Shown piece after piece: positions 1-8,307 of a stretch of 64,000 nucleotides of DNA (position 1 is the first letter of the stretch; each line of letters starts with the position of its first letter). The position numbers and the translations under genes were made by a program. Source of the DNA: Xanthomarina sp. F2636L (GTDB taxonomy: Bacteria; Bacteroidota; Bacteroidia; Flavobacteriales; Flavobacteriaceae); contig NZ_JAPMLM010000074.1 of the NCBI RefSeq assembly GCF_026410195.1, positions 1-64,000 of the forward strand. Direction: 5' to 3'. Under the pieces are notes generated by a model, which saw only the letters and a list, made by a program, of their open reading frames with translations, was not told the DNA's origin and did no database searches.

Positions 1-209
1 GGTGCTGTGCCTTGTGTGGCACTAATTGTAACACTTGCTCCAGATAATTGTACTGGAGTGGCATCGGCTGTTAAGGTGCCTGCATCGGCTGAACATGTTT
101 GAGCATTTAAATTATTACTGAATAATAAGCTCACGAACATTAGAACATTTAACAAGGCCGTTTTTCTGCCTGTTAATCCTTTTGAAAAATTGTAAAACTG
201 TTTCATCAT
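1..209 (-). CDS. N-terminus of a secreted protein, cut by the window edge
   Basis: About 69 residues are visible, starting at ATG 209 (or the adjacent ATG at 206), and the frame stays open to the left edge. Residues 1-37 form a signal peptide with a basic stretch, a hydrophobic core (TALLNVLMFVSLLF) and an expected cut after NLNA, leaving Gln at the new N-terminus. The mature start (CSADAGTLTADATPVQLSG) is Ser/Thr/Ala rich, as in large secreted or T9SS-exported proteins of Flavobacteriia; this is family knowledge and the rest of the protein is outside the window. A well-formed Bacteroidota promoter lies just upstream (237-267). The product's function cannot be named from this fragment. Confidence 0.75.
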   Translation of the reverse strand, partial: MMKQFYNFSKGLTGRKTALLNVLMFVSLLFSNNLNAQTCSADAGTLTADATPVQLSGASVTISATQGTA

Positions 210-216
210 TATATTT

Positions 217-291
217 TTGTCTAGTTAATAACTATACAAACTTAGACAATTTATTTTATTTGTCAAAGAATTTTTATTAAATCTTAGACAA
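217..291. repeat. Three copies of an 8-base motif around the promoter
   Basis: TTAGACAA occurs at 242-249 and 284-291, and the inverted form TTGTCTAG at 217-224. The two direct copies are 42 bases apart, about four helical turns, and the set brackets the promoter at 237-267. This could be an operator; the regulator is unknown. The rest of the 333-base gap 210-542 is very AT-rich, and I see no gene or clear hairpin in it. Confidence 0.4.
237..267 (-). promoter_or_regulatory. Promoter of the left-edge secreted-protein gene
   Basis: Read on the minus strand, TTTG (267-264), 19 bases, then TAAGTTTG (244-237) match the Bacteroidota primary-sigma consensus TTG-N17-23-TAnnTTTG. Transcription would start near 231, giving a leader of about 22 bases before the ATG at 209. 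Confidence 0.7.
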
Positions 292-542
292 ATAAATGTA
301 GTTATTTATTTCATTAGCATAAATATAAGAAAACAGAAAATGCGCAATACACTGTTTATCAAGTGTATAAATGGCTTATTCATGATAACTAGGTCAGAAT
401 CAGTGTGAAAAAAATTATAATTTTTTTAACTATTAAAAATTAGGTAAAAGGTAGATTTTTAAAAAAAATAAAGATTTGAAAATGATAGGATTTATAAATT
501 TAAATAACCAAAAATATTACAAAAGATGTTGATAAGAAAATA

Positions 543-1772
543 CTACTCCTCTTTCAACTCTTTTACAAAACTTTCAAACTCATTCGTAAACTCTAAATAT
601 TTTTCGCCAGTGGCTGGTCCATTAAACCCTGTATGAATTTTACGAACGTTCCCCGTTTTATCAATAAAAATCGTGGTTGGATAACTCAGCACTTGATTTA
701 ACATAGGCAATTTTTCTTGAGCAGATACTTTACTAGAGCTCCCATATTGTGCTAATAAGATTGGATAATCTATCTCTAGTCTATTTTTTAGTCTTTTTAT
801 GTTAGCAATAGCCTTTTCTTCAGTTTTAGTGTATTCGAAAGCTAGACCTATAATTTCTAAGCCATTGTTTTTATTGTTTTTATTGTTTTTATAATAATTT
901 GCTAAATATTTGCTTTCATCTAAACAGTTTGGGCACCAGGTTCCCATTATTTGTACCAAGACAACTTTGTCTTTAAACCGGTCATCTTCTAAAGAAACCA
1001 TCTTACCATTTTCATCTGGAAAAGAGAAAGCCACCTTATCATAGCCTTCTTTTAAGAAGGTTAAATTATTAGCATCGGGTAATTCAAAAGCTTCATTACG
1101 TTTTGCTGTAAAAGGCTCTTTATAATGGTTTCCAGAATAGAACATGCCTTGCATGATGCTATCTGTTACAGTTGCATGAAACAAATAAGCATGAGCCCCG
1201 TCGAAAGTTGATAGTTTTAACTGATTACCATCCAAAACGCCTTCTAGAAACCTGTAATCCCCTGTCGTAGTTCTAAAAGTTCCTGTTACTTTATTTTTGT
1301 CTTGCTTAAAGATGCCTTTAGCGATGTATTTATCAGCTTCCGAATCTGGGCTAAAAATAGTTTCCCAGTTTCCAGATACATCCGTTTCTGCATTGTTTTC
1401 AACTTCAAAACGTTTTGTTTTCCCAAAAACGGCTGTAAAAGGAACATTTCGATTTAAATCGTCTTTTATATAGTTTCCTTCCAAACCTGCATCTGTTATT
1501 TTTGCAGCAATATAACTATCAAAAACTGGAGGTTTTATAAACACAGAATCGTTTCTATAGGTAATTTCATCAACATCAATCACCTCTTCAGAATTAAAAA
1601 TCTGGAGCTTATTTTCAGATAAAACCATAAAAACAAAGGGCATATCAATACTATCATTTACTTTTAAGAGAGCTTTATAGGTTCCTATTTGTAAGGTTTT
1701 TTGTGGTTCTTCTTTTTCAGATTTACAAGAAACCAAAATGACAAGAGCAAAAAGTAAACTATATTTTTTCAT
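543..1772 (-). CDS. TlpA/ResA-like thioredoxin-fold lipoprotein
   Basis: The 409-residue product begins with a lipoprotein signal (lipobox ending at Cys16), so it should be membrane-anchored outside the cytoplasm. The middle third has no motif I recognise. The C-terminal part (about 255-409) is a TlpA/AhpC-like thioredoxin domain with the redox motif WCPNC (Cys280 and Cys283) and the cis-proline segment SYPTT near residue 365. Family members reduce disulfides in the periplasm, for example in cytochrome maturation; the substrate here is unknown. A short Lys-Asn-Asn triplicate follows the active-site helix and is encoded by a 9-base tandem repeat. It is a single gene, followed by an AT-rich gap, and lies downstream of the fumarylacetoacetase gene but separated from it by a terminator. 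Confidence 0.88.
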   Translation of the reverse strand: MKKYSLLFALVILVSCKSEKEEPQKTLQIGTYKALLKVNDSIDMPFVFMVLSENKLQIFNSEEVIDVDEITYRNDSVFIKPPVFDSYIAAKITDAGLEGNYIKDDLNRNVPFTAVFGKTKRFEVENNAETDVSGNWETIFSPDSEADKYIAKGIFKQDKNKVTGTFRTTTGDYRFLEGVLDGNQLKLSTFDGAHAYLFHATVTDSIMQGMFYSGNHYKEPFTAKRNEAFELPDANNLTFLKEGYDKVAFSFPDENGKMVSLEDDRFKDKVVLVQIMGTWCPNCLDESKYLANYYKNNKNNKNNGLEIIGLAFEYTKTEEKAIANIKRLKNRLEIDYPILLAQYGSSSKVSAQEKLPMLNQVLSYPTTIFIDKTGNVRKIHTGFNGPATGEKYLEFTNEFESFVKELKEE

Positions 1773-1806
1773 ACAAAAAATTATTTAATTGAATAGATTC
1801 TTCGCT

Positions 1807-1839
1807 ATAGCCTGTCTTGAGCGACAGTCGAAAGGCTAT
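1807..1839. repeat. Small intergenic hairpin repeat (TGTCTTGAGCG type)
   Basis: ATAGCCT (1807-1813) pairs with AGGCTAT (1833-1839), and a nested CTGTC/GACAG pair lies inside. The core TGTCTTGAGCGACAGTCGAA resembles a short palindromic repeat that I know to be widespread between genes in Flavobacteriia. It carries no coding sequence. Confidence 0.5.
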
Positions 1840-1866
1840 GAATGACAACTTTTATGATAAAAAAAA

Positions 1867-1884
1867 AGCGACCAGTTGGTCGCT
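1867..1884 (-). terminator. Rho-independent terminator of fumarylacetoacetase
   Basis: A perfect stem AGCGACCA/TGGTCGCT with a 2-base central turn lies 5 bases after the stop of the minus-strand gene. On that strand it is followed by a run of about 12 T. Confidence 0.85.
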
Positions 1885-1889
1885 TCATC

Positions 1890-3182
1890 TTATTTATTTT
1901 TCTTCGGATTAAATATGGGAAGCAATTGGGTTGAGACTTCACCAAAACCAATTCTAGTGCCATCTTTTTCACAATAGCCACGCATGGTAACCGTATCGTA
2001 ATCGTTTATAAATTTACGTTCTGTTCCATCTTTCAACTTTAGAGGTTTTTCTCCTCTCCAAGACAATTCCAACATGGAGCCATAAGAATCTGGAGTTGGA
2101 CCAGAAATGGTTCCAGAACCCATCATATCTCCAGAATTCACAGGACAACCATTAACCGTATGATGGGCTAATTGTTGTACCATATTCCAGTACATATATT
2201 TAAAATTAGACTTACTCACAATAGTTTCTTTTGCTGCTTTAGGTTTAATGGCTACTTCCAACTTAATATCGTAACTTTTCTTCCCTTTATATTGTAAATA
2301 TGGTAATTGTGGTTTTAATGGCTTCGGACTCTCTACTCGATAAGGCTCTAAAGCATCTAAAGTTACTATCCAGGGAGAAATAGACGACGCAAAACTTTTT
2401 GCCAAGAAAGGTCCTAATGGCACATATTCCCATTTTTGAATATCTCTGGCAGACCAATCGTTAAACAATACGAGACCGAAAATATATTCTTCAGCTTCAT
2501 CTATAGGAATTGGCTCCCCTAAATCGTTAGCATCTGTAGTAATAAAGGCCATTTCAAGTTCGAAATCCACTAATTTTGAAGGTCCGAAAACAGGGGTATC
2601 ACTCCCAGCAGGAAGCGTTTGTCCTTGTGGTCTGTGGATTGGAATTCCCGAAGGAATAATAGAACTACTTCTTCCATGGTATCCTACAGGAATATGTAAC
2701 CAGTTTGGCATTAGCGCATTTTCCGGATCACGAAACATGGTTCCTACATTAGTAGCATGCTCTATACTCGAGTAAAAATCTGTATAATCGCCAATTTGAA
2801 CTGGCAATTGCATTTCAATTTCATCTAATCGAAATAAGACAATTTCCTTATGTTTTAAATTGTTTTTTAAATCACCATTTTCAGCATCAAAAATATGAGC
2901 TATTCTATTTCTTACTAAACGCCAAGTTTTTCTTCCGTCTGCAATAAAATCGTTAAGGGAATCTTGAAGAAAAATATCGTCGGTCAACGGGATTCCTTCA
3001 AAATAACCTAATTGATGTAAGGCACCTAAATCTATAGCTGTATCTCCTATTCGCGTTCCGATGGTAATAATATCGTCTCGTGTAAGGAACACCCCAAAAG
3101 GAATGTTTTGAATTGGAAAATCTGAATTTTTATCGACGTGTAACCACGATCTTCTATCTGGATTGTTAGCTGACATTGGCAT
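1890..3182 (-). CDS. fahA: Fumarylacetoacetase
   Basis: This 430-residue enzyme hydrolyses 4-fumarylacetoacetate to fumarate and acetoacetate, the last step of tyrosine breakdown, in the cytoplasm. The N-terminal SH3-like domain covers about 15-120 and the FAH catalytic domain about 130-420. Predicted metal ligands known from mouse FAH are all present: Asp135 (in GDYTDFY), Glu208 and Glu210 (in VDFELEMAF) and Asp242 (in FNDWSARD), together with the catalytic His142 (SIEHATN). Length fits the family (about 420-430). The ATG at 3182 is preferred because flavobacterial relatives, as I recall them, begin with MPxSANxP; an ATG two codons on is possible. The gene is monocistronic, divergent from glyA and closed by a terminator at 1867-1884. 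Confidence 0.96.
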   Translation of the reverse strand: MPMSANNPDRRSWLHVDKNSDFPIQNIPFGVFLTRDDIITIGTRIGDTAIDLGALHQLGYFEGIPLTDDIFLQDSLNDFIADGRKTWRLVRNRIAHIFDAENGDLKNNLKHKEIVLFRLDEIEMQLPVQIGDYTDFYSSIEHATNVGTMFRDPENALMPNWLHIPVGYHGRSSSIIPSGIPIHRPQGQTLPAGSDTPVFGPSKLVDFELEMAFITTDANDLGEPIPIDEAEEYIFGLVLFNDWSARDIQKWEYVPLGPFLAKSFASSISPWIVTLDALEPYRVESPKPLKPQLPYLQYKGKKSYDIKLEVAIKPKAAKETIVSKSNFKYMYWNMVQQLAHHTVNGCPVNSGDMMGSGTISGPTPDSYGSMLELSWRGEKPLKLKDGTERKFINDYDTVTMRGYCEKDGTRIGFGEVSTQLLPIFNPKKNK

Positions 3183-3217
3183 AACTTTTCTGAGTTTGTA
3201 AATTAATAATTTCTATT

Positions 3218-3225
3218 CAAACCTA
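3218..3225 (-). promoter_or_regulatory. Candidate -7 box of fahA
   Basis: The minus strand reads TAGGTTTG, matching TAnnTTTG, about 36 bases before the ATG. No clear TTG element is seen at the usual distance, so the call is tentative. Confidence 0.45.
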
Positions 3226-3320
3226 CATAACTTTTTATTTTTATACTAATAATAAGGAAAAAATGTGGTTTGTCTTTCAATAGTTAATGAAATACTAAAA
3301 GCGAAGTAAATATATGTTTT

Positions 3321-3354
3321 TTGGTGATTTAAACTAATCTATTTGTTATTTTTG
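3321..3354 (+). promoter_or_regulatory. Promoter of glyA
   Basis: TTG (3321-3323), 23 bases, then TATTTTTG (3347-3354). Transcription would start near 3359-3361, so an in-frame ATG at 3357 cannot be used and the start at 3426 is favoured, with a leader of about 65 bases. Confidence 0.65.
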
Positions 3355-3425
3355 ACATGATTTTAACTATAACTAGATTTCCTCTCGAAAATTCGAGAAT
3401 TATGGAAATAAAAAAATATTCATAT

Positions 3426-4697
3426 ATGCAACGCGACGAACAAATATTCGAATTAATAGAAGCTGAAAAAAACAGACAACTAGAAGGCATTGAGTTAATT
3501 GCTTCGGAAAATTTTGTAAGCAACCAGGTTATGGAAGCTGCTGGTTCTGTTTTAACCAATAAATATGCCGAAGGGTATCCTGGGAAGCGTTATTATGGAG
3601 GTTGCGAGGTTGTTGACGAGGTAGAACAATTAGCCATAGACAGAGCAAAAACTTTGTTTAATGCTGCTTACGTGAACGTACAGCCACATTCTGGAAGTCA
3701 AGCAAACACAGCTGTTTATGCTGCTTGCTTGAAACCTGGTGATAAAATTCTTGGTTTCGATTTATCACATGGAGGACATTTAACGCACGGATCTCCTGTA
3801 AATTTTTCAGGAAAATTATACAATCCCGTGTTTTATGGTGTTAAAAAAGAAACTGGTCTAATAGATTACGACCATGTTGCTGAAATGGCTGAAAAAGAAA
3901 AACCAAAATTAATTATTGCTGGTGCTTCTGCTTACTCCAGAGACATGGATTTTAAGCGTTTTAGAGAAATTGCTGATAGCGTTGGAGCTTTATTATTAGC
4001 TGACGTTTCGCATCCAGCTGGTTTAATTGCTAAAGGTATTTTAAACGATCCACTTCCACATTGCCATATTGTAACAACTACTACCCATAAAACACTACGT
4101 GGACCAAGAGGTGGTATGATTATGATGGGACAAGATTTCGACAATCCGTTTGGATTAACACTTAAAAATGGCAACTTACGTAAAATGTCTTCTTTATTGG
4201 ATTCTGCTGTTTTCCCTGGAAATCAAGGTGGTCCCTTAGAACATATTATTGCCGCTAAAGCCATTGCTTTTGGTGAAGCATTAACGGATGACTTTATGCA
4301 TTATATGTTGCAAGTAAAACAGAATGCACAAGCTATGGCCAAAGCCTTTGTAGATAGAGGTTACCATATTATTTCTGGTGGTACAGACAACCACATGATG
4401 CTCATTGATCTAAGAAACAAAGATCTTACTGGAAAAGATGCCGAGCAAGCTTTAGTAAAAGCAGATATTACTGTGAATAAAAACATGGTACCTTTTGATG
4501 ATAAATCGCCATTTGTAACCTCTGGAATTAGAATTGGAACACCAGCCATTACAACTAGAGGATTAAAAGAAGGAGATATGGAAGGCATTGTAGCTTTAGT
4601 AGATGAAGCTTTAATGAATTATCAAGATGAAGCCAAACTAGAAGCTATTGCAGGAAAAGTAAATGCCATGATGAGTGGTTTGCCTTTGTTTGCATAA
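3426..4697 (+). CDS. glyA: Serine hydroxymethyltransferase
   Basis: The PLP enzyme interconverts serine and glycine while charging tetrahydrofolate with a one-carbon unit; it is cytoplasmic. The 423-residue product carries the PLP lysine at Lys222 in [14 protein letters not shown], the Asp193/His196 pair in [10 protein letters not shown], and the ELIASENF-type start signature. The frame extends upstream to an ATG at 3357, but I chose ATG 3426 (MQRDEQIF) for two reasons: family members begin there, and the 3357 codon falls at or before the inferred transcription start. The gene stands alone, with its own promoter and a strong terminator (4726-4751). Confidence 0.97.
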   Translation: MQRDEQIFELIEAEKNRQLEGIELIASENFVSNQVMEAAGSVLTNKYAEGYPGKRYYGGCEVVDEVEQLAIDRAKTLFNAAYVNVQPHSGSQANTAVYAACLKPGDKILGFDLSHGGHLTHGSPVNFSGKLYNPVFYGVKKETGLIDYDHVAEMAEKEKPKLIIAGASAYSRDMDFKRFREIADSVGALLLADVSHPAGLIAKGILNDPLPHCHIVTTTTHKTLRGPRGGMIMMGQDFDNPFGLTLKNGNLRKMSSLLDSAVFPGNQGGPLEHIIAAKAIAFGEALTDDFMHYMLQVKQNAQAMAKAFVDRGYHIISGGTDNHMMLIDLRNKDLTGKDAEQALVKADITVNKNMVPFDDKSPFVTSGIRIGTPAITTRGLKEGDMEGIVALVDEALMNYQDEAKLEAIAGKVNAMMSGLPLFA

Positions 4698-4725
4698 ACT
4701 ACGAACCAAATTATATAAAAATGAA

Positions 4726-4751
4726 AAACCCGCTTAAATGCGGGTTTTTTT
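4726..4751 (+). terminator. Terminator of glyA
   Basis: Stem AAACCCGC/GCGGGTTT with loop TTAAAT, running directly into a T tract; it begins 28 bases after the glyA stop. Confidence 0.9.
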
Positions 4752-4762
4752 ATGCGTACTGC

Positions 4763-4844
4763 TGTCATTCAAAGGAAAGAATGACCGAAGAATCTGCAAA
4801 AGCTTAACTATACTCTTTAGATTCCTCCTATCGTCGGAATGACA
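4763..4844. repeat. 82-base inverted-repeat element with TGTCATTC ends
   Basis: Perfect outer arms TGTCATTC (4763-4770) and GAATGACA (4837-4844) enclose imperfect inner arms around AGAATCT and AGATTCCT. It has no coding potential and sits between convergent genes. It resembles the ATTCC/GGAATGACA repeats scattered in flavobacterial genomes; weaker relatives in this window lie at 26065-26084, 36034-36053 and near 38258. Confidence 0.6.
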
Positions 4845-4855
4845 AAACTTAAAGC

Positions 4856-6406
4856 TTAAAAATCTGCATGCTGATAAGCTCCAGCATCTGGTGAAGTCGT
4901 TCTGCTTACACCCAAAATATCGTTTGGCACTTGTCCTGCAAAACTTAGATTTCCTATACCATTTGCAGCAGAATCATTACCAATAATCATCTGGTTGGCT
5001 CCTGTATCTTTAAAAGCAGGATTTTGATTGAAAACATTCAATTCATACAAAGCAGGATTATTAAAATCGTAATTAGCACCGGTAAAATTCCCGCTAGTAT
5101 CTTCAAACCTCAACAAACAATTAGTAAACTTAAAATTGAAAACAACTGAAGGATCTTCAATTTCATCTAGAATAAACTCCGGATTATCGTTCCCATAAAT
5201 AATACAATTATTGAAATTGGCTTCGGTTAAATCGGTTATAAATCTCGTATCTACAGTATCAAAAAAATTATTTATCAATAAAGCTGGAAATTGTCTAAAA
5301 CCATTATTCCAATAATTAGCAATGGTACTATGGGTAACATTATATTTTCCTCCATAGGTTGCAGCAAAACTGGTCTGCCCAGAATTATTAATCACAATAT
5401 TTTCAGCTAAAATAGAGGTTCTTCTACCTAAGATTCCAAAATTACTCGAGTTGTAAATTTGCGAATTAGTAATGGTTAATTTATTATTTATAGCATCTGG
5501 ATTTCCTTCACTTAAAATTCCAACAGCCCCATTTTTAATGGTGGCATAATTAATAATATTATTCACACTACCATCAATCATCCAAATAGTTCCCCATTGT
5601 CCTGGAACATTAGAAAAAGCAGGCTCTAATCTATCGCCTTCAAAAATAACTTCGTTTTCTAACAAATCTGGATCAGAACTTAAAGCTCCATTAACATGTA
5701 AACTAGCTCCTTCAGCTACCAAAATTCCTGAATTAGCGTGAAAATGAACTCTTGAACCAGCTTCCACCGTTAGGATTTCGTTATTAGGAACAGCAGCATA
5801 ACCATATACTACATAAGGTTTTTGGTTTGTAAAGGTTAATTCGCTTGGCAGTAAATAACGTCCTTGAATTTCTGTTTCAACAACTTCACCTCCAATATTT
5901 AAAGTCAAAGTTTCGATAATGCCAGTGGTATTATCTTTATCTGGATAAATAAAAACAGCATCCTTTACAAGAGTTACAAGTTCTACAGATTGAAAATTAG
6001 AACCTGAATCGAATTCTATTTTATCTGTATATAAAAATTCCCCATTAAGATTAGGCAAATTATTAATATCTATGGTGGTTTCTACAAATACATACATGCT
6101 ATCTTTGGCTAGAATCTCTACATTTTCAAAAGATTTACCAGGCATTCCATCGACATTTAAACGGTATTCAGAATCTTCACCCAAAGCCAATCTAATAGAA
6201 GGAATACTAATATCATTACTGCTTCTGTTATAAACTTTAAGATTGTAAGTACTTGAACCTATATTAGTAAAAACGGTATCTAAATAAATGGTGTCTTTTG
6301 AAAATTCTAGGTTTCCAGAGCTTGGACCAAAATCCAAATCTTTTCTACAGGAATTAGTAGAAATTAAAACGCTTAAACATAAAATAAGATAAAAGGCTTG
6401 TTTCAT
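4856..6406 (-). CDS. Right-handed beta-helix lipoprotein
   Basis: The 516-residue product has a lipoprotein signal ending at Cys20 (STNSC), a beta-sandwich-like N-terminal region with repeated TNIGSSTYNLKVYN-type segments (about 30-180), then a beta-helix region (about 225-480). The beta-helix region is marked by short repeated strands with Asn ladders, such as NNKLTITNSQIYNSSNFGILG, and by TIWMIDGSVNNIINYATIKNG. The C-terminal DILGVSRTTSPDAGAYQ motif is typical of secreted bacterial beta-helix proteins (family knowledge). It should be anchored in the outer or inner membrane. Ligand or substrate is unknown; polysaccharide binding is a guess. It sits 86 bases downstream of the thioesterase gene on the same strand. 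Confidence 0.82.
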   Translation of the reverse strand: MKQAFYLILCLSVLISTNSCRKDLDFGPSSGNLEFSKDTIYLDTVFTNIGSSTYNLKVYNRSSNDISIPSIRLALGEDSEYRLNVDGMPGKSFENVEILAKDSMYVFVETTIDINNLPNLNGEFLYTDKIEFDSGSNFQSVELVTLVKDAVFIYPDKDNTTGIIETLTLNIGGEVVETEIQGRYLLPSELTFTNQKPYVVYGYAAVPNNEILTVEAGSRVHFHANSGILVAEGASLHVNGALSSDPDLLENEVIFEGDRLEPAFSNVPGQWGTIWMIDGSVNNIINYATIKNGAVGILSEGNPDAINNKLTITNSQIYNSSNFGILGRRTSILAENIVINNSGQTSFAATYGGKYNVTHSTIANYWNNGFRQFPALLINNFFDTVDTRFITDLTEANFNNCIIYGNDNPEFILDEIEDPSVVFNFKFTNCLLRFEDTSGNFTGANYDFNNPALYELNVFNQNPAFKDTGANQMIIGNDSAANGIGNLSFAGQVPNDILGVSRTTSPDAGAYQHADF

Positions 6407-6492
6407 TTTTTAATGATCATTTAATAATAGTGAATCATGTACTTGGTAAAAATATAACTTTTGAATTGATGAATTCATATGAATCTTAGATT

Positions 6493-6882
6493 TTAGCGAA
6501 ATATTTTTGAGATTTCATCTAAAATTCTAGTAGGCTTAAGAGTCTTAGAACTCATAAAACACCAAGTGGTTTCAGATTTTGCAAGGAGTTTATTTGTCTT
6601 TTTATTGATAATTTCGACGATTCTTATTGAAGTAACTCCTTCGGATTTAGTAACGTAGGTTTTTAACTTAATCTCATCGTTTAAAAGCGCTGGCCGCTTA
6701 TACTCTATAAAATGTGATAGCATAATCCAAAAATAAGCATCTGTAATATCTGCTGGGGCTTTACATAACCAATGTTCTTTAGCTACATCTTGAACCCATT
6801 GTACATAACGCACATTATTTACATGGTTAAGCTCGTCAAGATCATCTTCTGTAACGGTTATTAAAGTCTCGTAAGTCTGCAA
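6493..6882 (-). CDS. Acyl-CoA thioesterase, hot-dog fold (YbgC/FadM type)
   Basis: A 129-residue single-domain hot-dog protein, the usual length for 4HBT thioesterases. The N-terminal signature DDLDELNHVNNVRYVQW carries the conserved Asp and His/Asn of this family near residue 16-23. Such enzymes cleave fatty-acyl or aromatic acyl-CoA in the cytoplasm; the specific substrate cannot be told. The ATG lies 3 bases after the stop of the upstream glutaminyl cyclase gene, so the two are almost certainly co-transcribed, although no functional link is obvious. Confidence 0.9.
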   Translation of the reverse strand: MQTYETLITVTEDDLDELNHVNNVRYVQWVQDVAKEHWLCKAPADITDAYFWIMLSHFIEYKRPALLNDEIKLKTYVTKSEGVTSIRIVEIINKKTNKLLAKSETTWCFMSSKTLKPTRILDEISKIFR

Positions 6883-6885
6883 AAT

Positions 6886-7920
6886 TTAGTTTTCTATAAT
6901 TTCTACTTCAAAGAGTTTATCCCAACGTTTTCCTGTAATAAAAAAGGTTTTAGTCTCTGGGTTATAAGCAATCCCATTTAAAACATCTAGTTTTGGATGT
7001 TGAGTTACTTTTTTTCTTAATGGCGTAAAATCGATAACTCCTTCAACGGCACCATTTTCTGGATTTATTATTGCCACCCCGTTTTTATTGTAACGGTTGG
7101 CATAAATTTTCCCATCAACCCATTCCAATTCGTTTAATTCTACCACTTTTCCTTTATTATGGTAGGCTTGAATAAAGCTTTCTTCCGTTAAAGTTTCTGG
7201 GTTTAATGTCCATATTTTTTCGGTGCCATCACTTTTGTAGAGTTTTGTTCCATCGTTGCAAATCCCCCAACCTTCTTTACTATTGCCATATTTAAAACTA
7301 CCTGTTCTTTCAAAGGTATTTACATCGTAAACAAGTCCAGTGCCACTTTTCCAGGTAAGTTGGTAAATTTTATCATCTAAAATAGTTAAACCTTCTCCAA
7401 AATAGGCATCGGCTAAATCGATGTTTTTTAAAACTTTTCCTGTTTTATAATCTACTTTTCTAAGTTTAGATTCTCCAAATTGTCCGGTACTTTCGTACAG
7501 TTCACCATTATAAAATTCCAAGCCTTGGGTATAAGAAGTAATATCGTGTGGGTATTCGTTAATTATTTTATAGGAATAAACCTTTGGGGTTTGATTGTTT
7601 AAAATAGTTATGTTTTGAGTAACGGTCTCTGTGTCTCCTCCTAAATTAAGAGTCGCTTCAATAAGGTGATCTCCCAATCTATAAGTTTTTAAATCTACTT
7701 GTTCTGAAACTGGCTTACCATCTAACTTGAACTCAACAGATGATATTTCATGATTTTTTGGGTTAGAAATTCCTAATTCTAGGGTTTTATCGGTAGTCAT
7801 TGCGTGCCCTTCTGCATTTGTTTTAATAGAAATATCATTTTTTTTCTGTGTAGAATTGCTCCCACAAGAGAGTAAAAAACTTCCTAAAAATATGATTGTA
7901 AGAGATTTAAATGTCTTCAT
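6886..7920 (-). CDS. Glutaminyl-peptide cyclotransferase lipoprotein
   Basis: The 344-residue product has a lipoprotein signal (Cys19 in LLSCGS), a short immunoglobulin-like domain (about 35-110) and a glutamine cyclotransferase domain (about 125-344). The latter is a five-bladed propeller of the plant/bacterial type, with motifs TSYTQGLEF, YESTGQFGESKL, YFGEGLTIL and the WGICNDGTKLYKSDG segment. The family converts N-terminal Gln of exported proteins into pyroglutamate. This matters here because the signal peptides in this window are followed by Gln (see findings). The protein should face the periplasm. First gene of a two-gene unit with the thioesterase. Confidence 0.92.
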   Translation of the reverse strand: MKTFKSLTIIFLGSFLLSCGSNSTQKKNDISIKTNAEGHAMTTDKTLELGISNPKNHEISSVEFKLDGKPVSEQVDLKTYRLGDHLIEATLNLGGDTETVTQNITILNNQTPKVYSYKIINEYPHDITSYTQGLEFYNGELYESTGQFGESKLRKVDYKTGKVLKNIDLADAYFGEGLTILDDKIYQLTWKSGTGLVYDVNTFERTGSFKYGNSKEGWGICNDGTKLYKSDGTEKIWTLNPETLTEESFIQAYHNKGKVVELNELEWVDGKIYANRYNKNGVAIINPENGAVEGVIDFTPLRKKVTQHPKLDVLNGIAYNPETKTFFITGKRWDKLFEVEIIEN

Positions 7921-7974
7921 TTTAACTTTAAATTTTTTGGCAAGTTATTTATTAAAATTCAGTTTAAAAAATCA

Positions 7975-8004
7975 TTGCGTTAAATTTAAAAGATTGTATC
8001 TTTG
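7975..8004 (+). promoter_or_regulatory. Promoter of the SRP RNA gene
   Basis: TTG (7975-7977), 19 bases, then TATCTTTG (7997-8004): a near-ideal Bacteroidota promoter. The RNA start, inferred from its closing stem, is 5 bases downstream. Confidence 0.85.
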
Positions 8005-8008
8005 CGCC

Positions 8009-8104
8009 GGGCAAGTCCTACACAACCAGCTCCTGTTGAATCCTCCAGGGTGGGAACACAGCAAAGGTAAACGGTCGTAGCGGTGTGATGTAGGTAGCTT
8101 GCCC
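8009..8104 (+). ncRNA. ffs: Signal recognition particle RNA, small bacterial type (4.5S)
   Basis: GGGCAAG (8009-8015) pairs with CTTGCCC (8098-8104) to close a roughly 96-base hairpin RNA. The interior holds further complementary arms (CCTACAC with GTGTGATGTAGG) and the SRP domain IV apex: CTCCAGGGTGGGAACACAGC, then AAAGGTA, equivalent to the GGAA-loop and asymmetric bulge region of 4.5S RNA. The molecule guides the Ffh protein to nascent membrane and secreted proteins. Ten T follow (8105-8114), giving built-in termination. A 74-codon open frame across this region is not a gene. Confidence 0.92.
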
Positions 8105-8125
8105 TTTTTTTTTTACAACAAACTC

Positions 8126-8161
8126 AAAATCTTGAAAGCTACAGCAAATCAAGATTTTTTT
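8126..8161 (+). terminator. Second terminator downstream of SRP RNA
   Basis: Ten-base stem AAAATCTTGA/TCAAGATTTT with a 13-base loop, continuing as T's. It probably backs up the T run directly after the SRP RNA. Confidence 0.6.
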
Positions 8162-8307
8162 AGTTTATATACAGTTTAAAGAGTACTACCTGCTTTTTAA
8201 TATAATATCTTAGATTTGAAAGTTCTTTGTTTTCAAATCTTTCTTATTTTATATCAACTTTCTGCAATACATTTTTAATTTTACATTTTTAACTATACAT
8301 TATAATT

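Noticed and set aside
7856-8080. Open frame of 74 codons on the plus strand
   Set aside because: It runs through the glutaminyl cyclase start, the SRP RNA promoter and the RNA itself; no protein-like composition.
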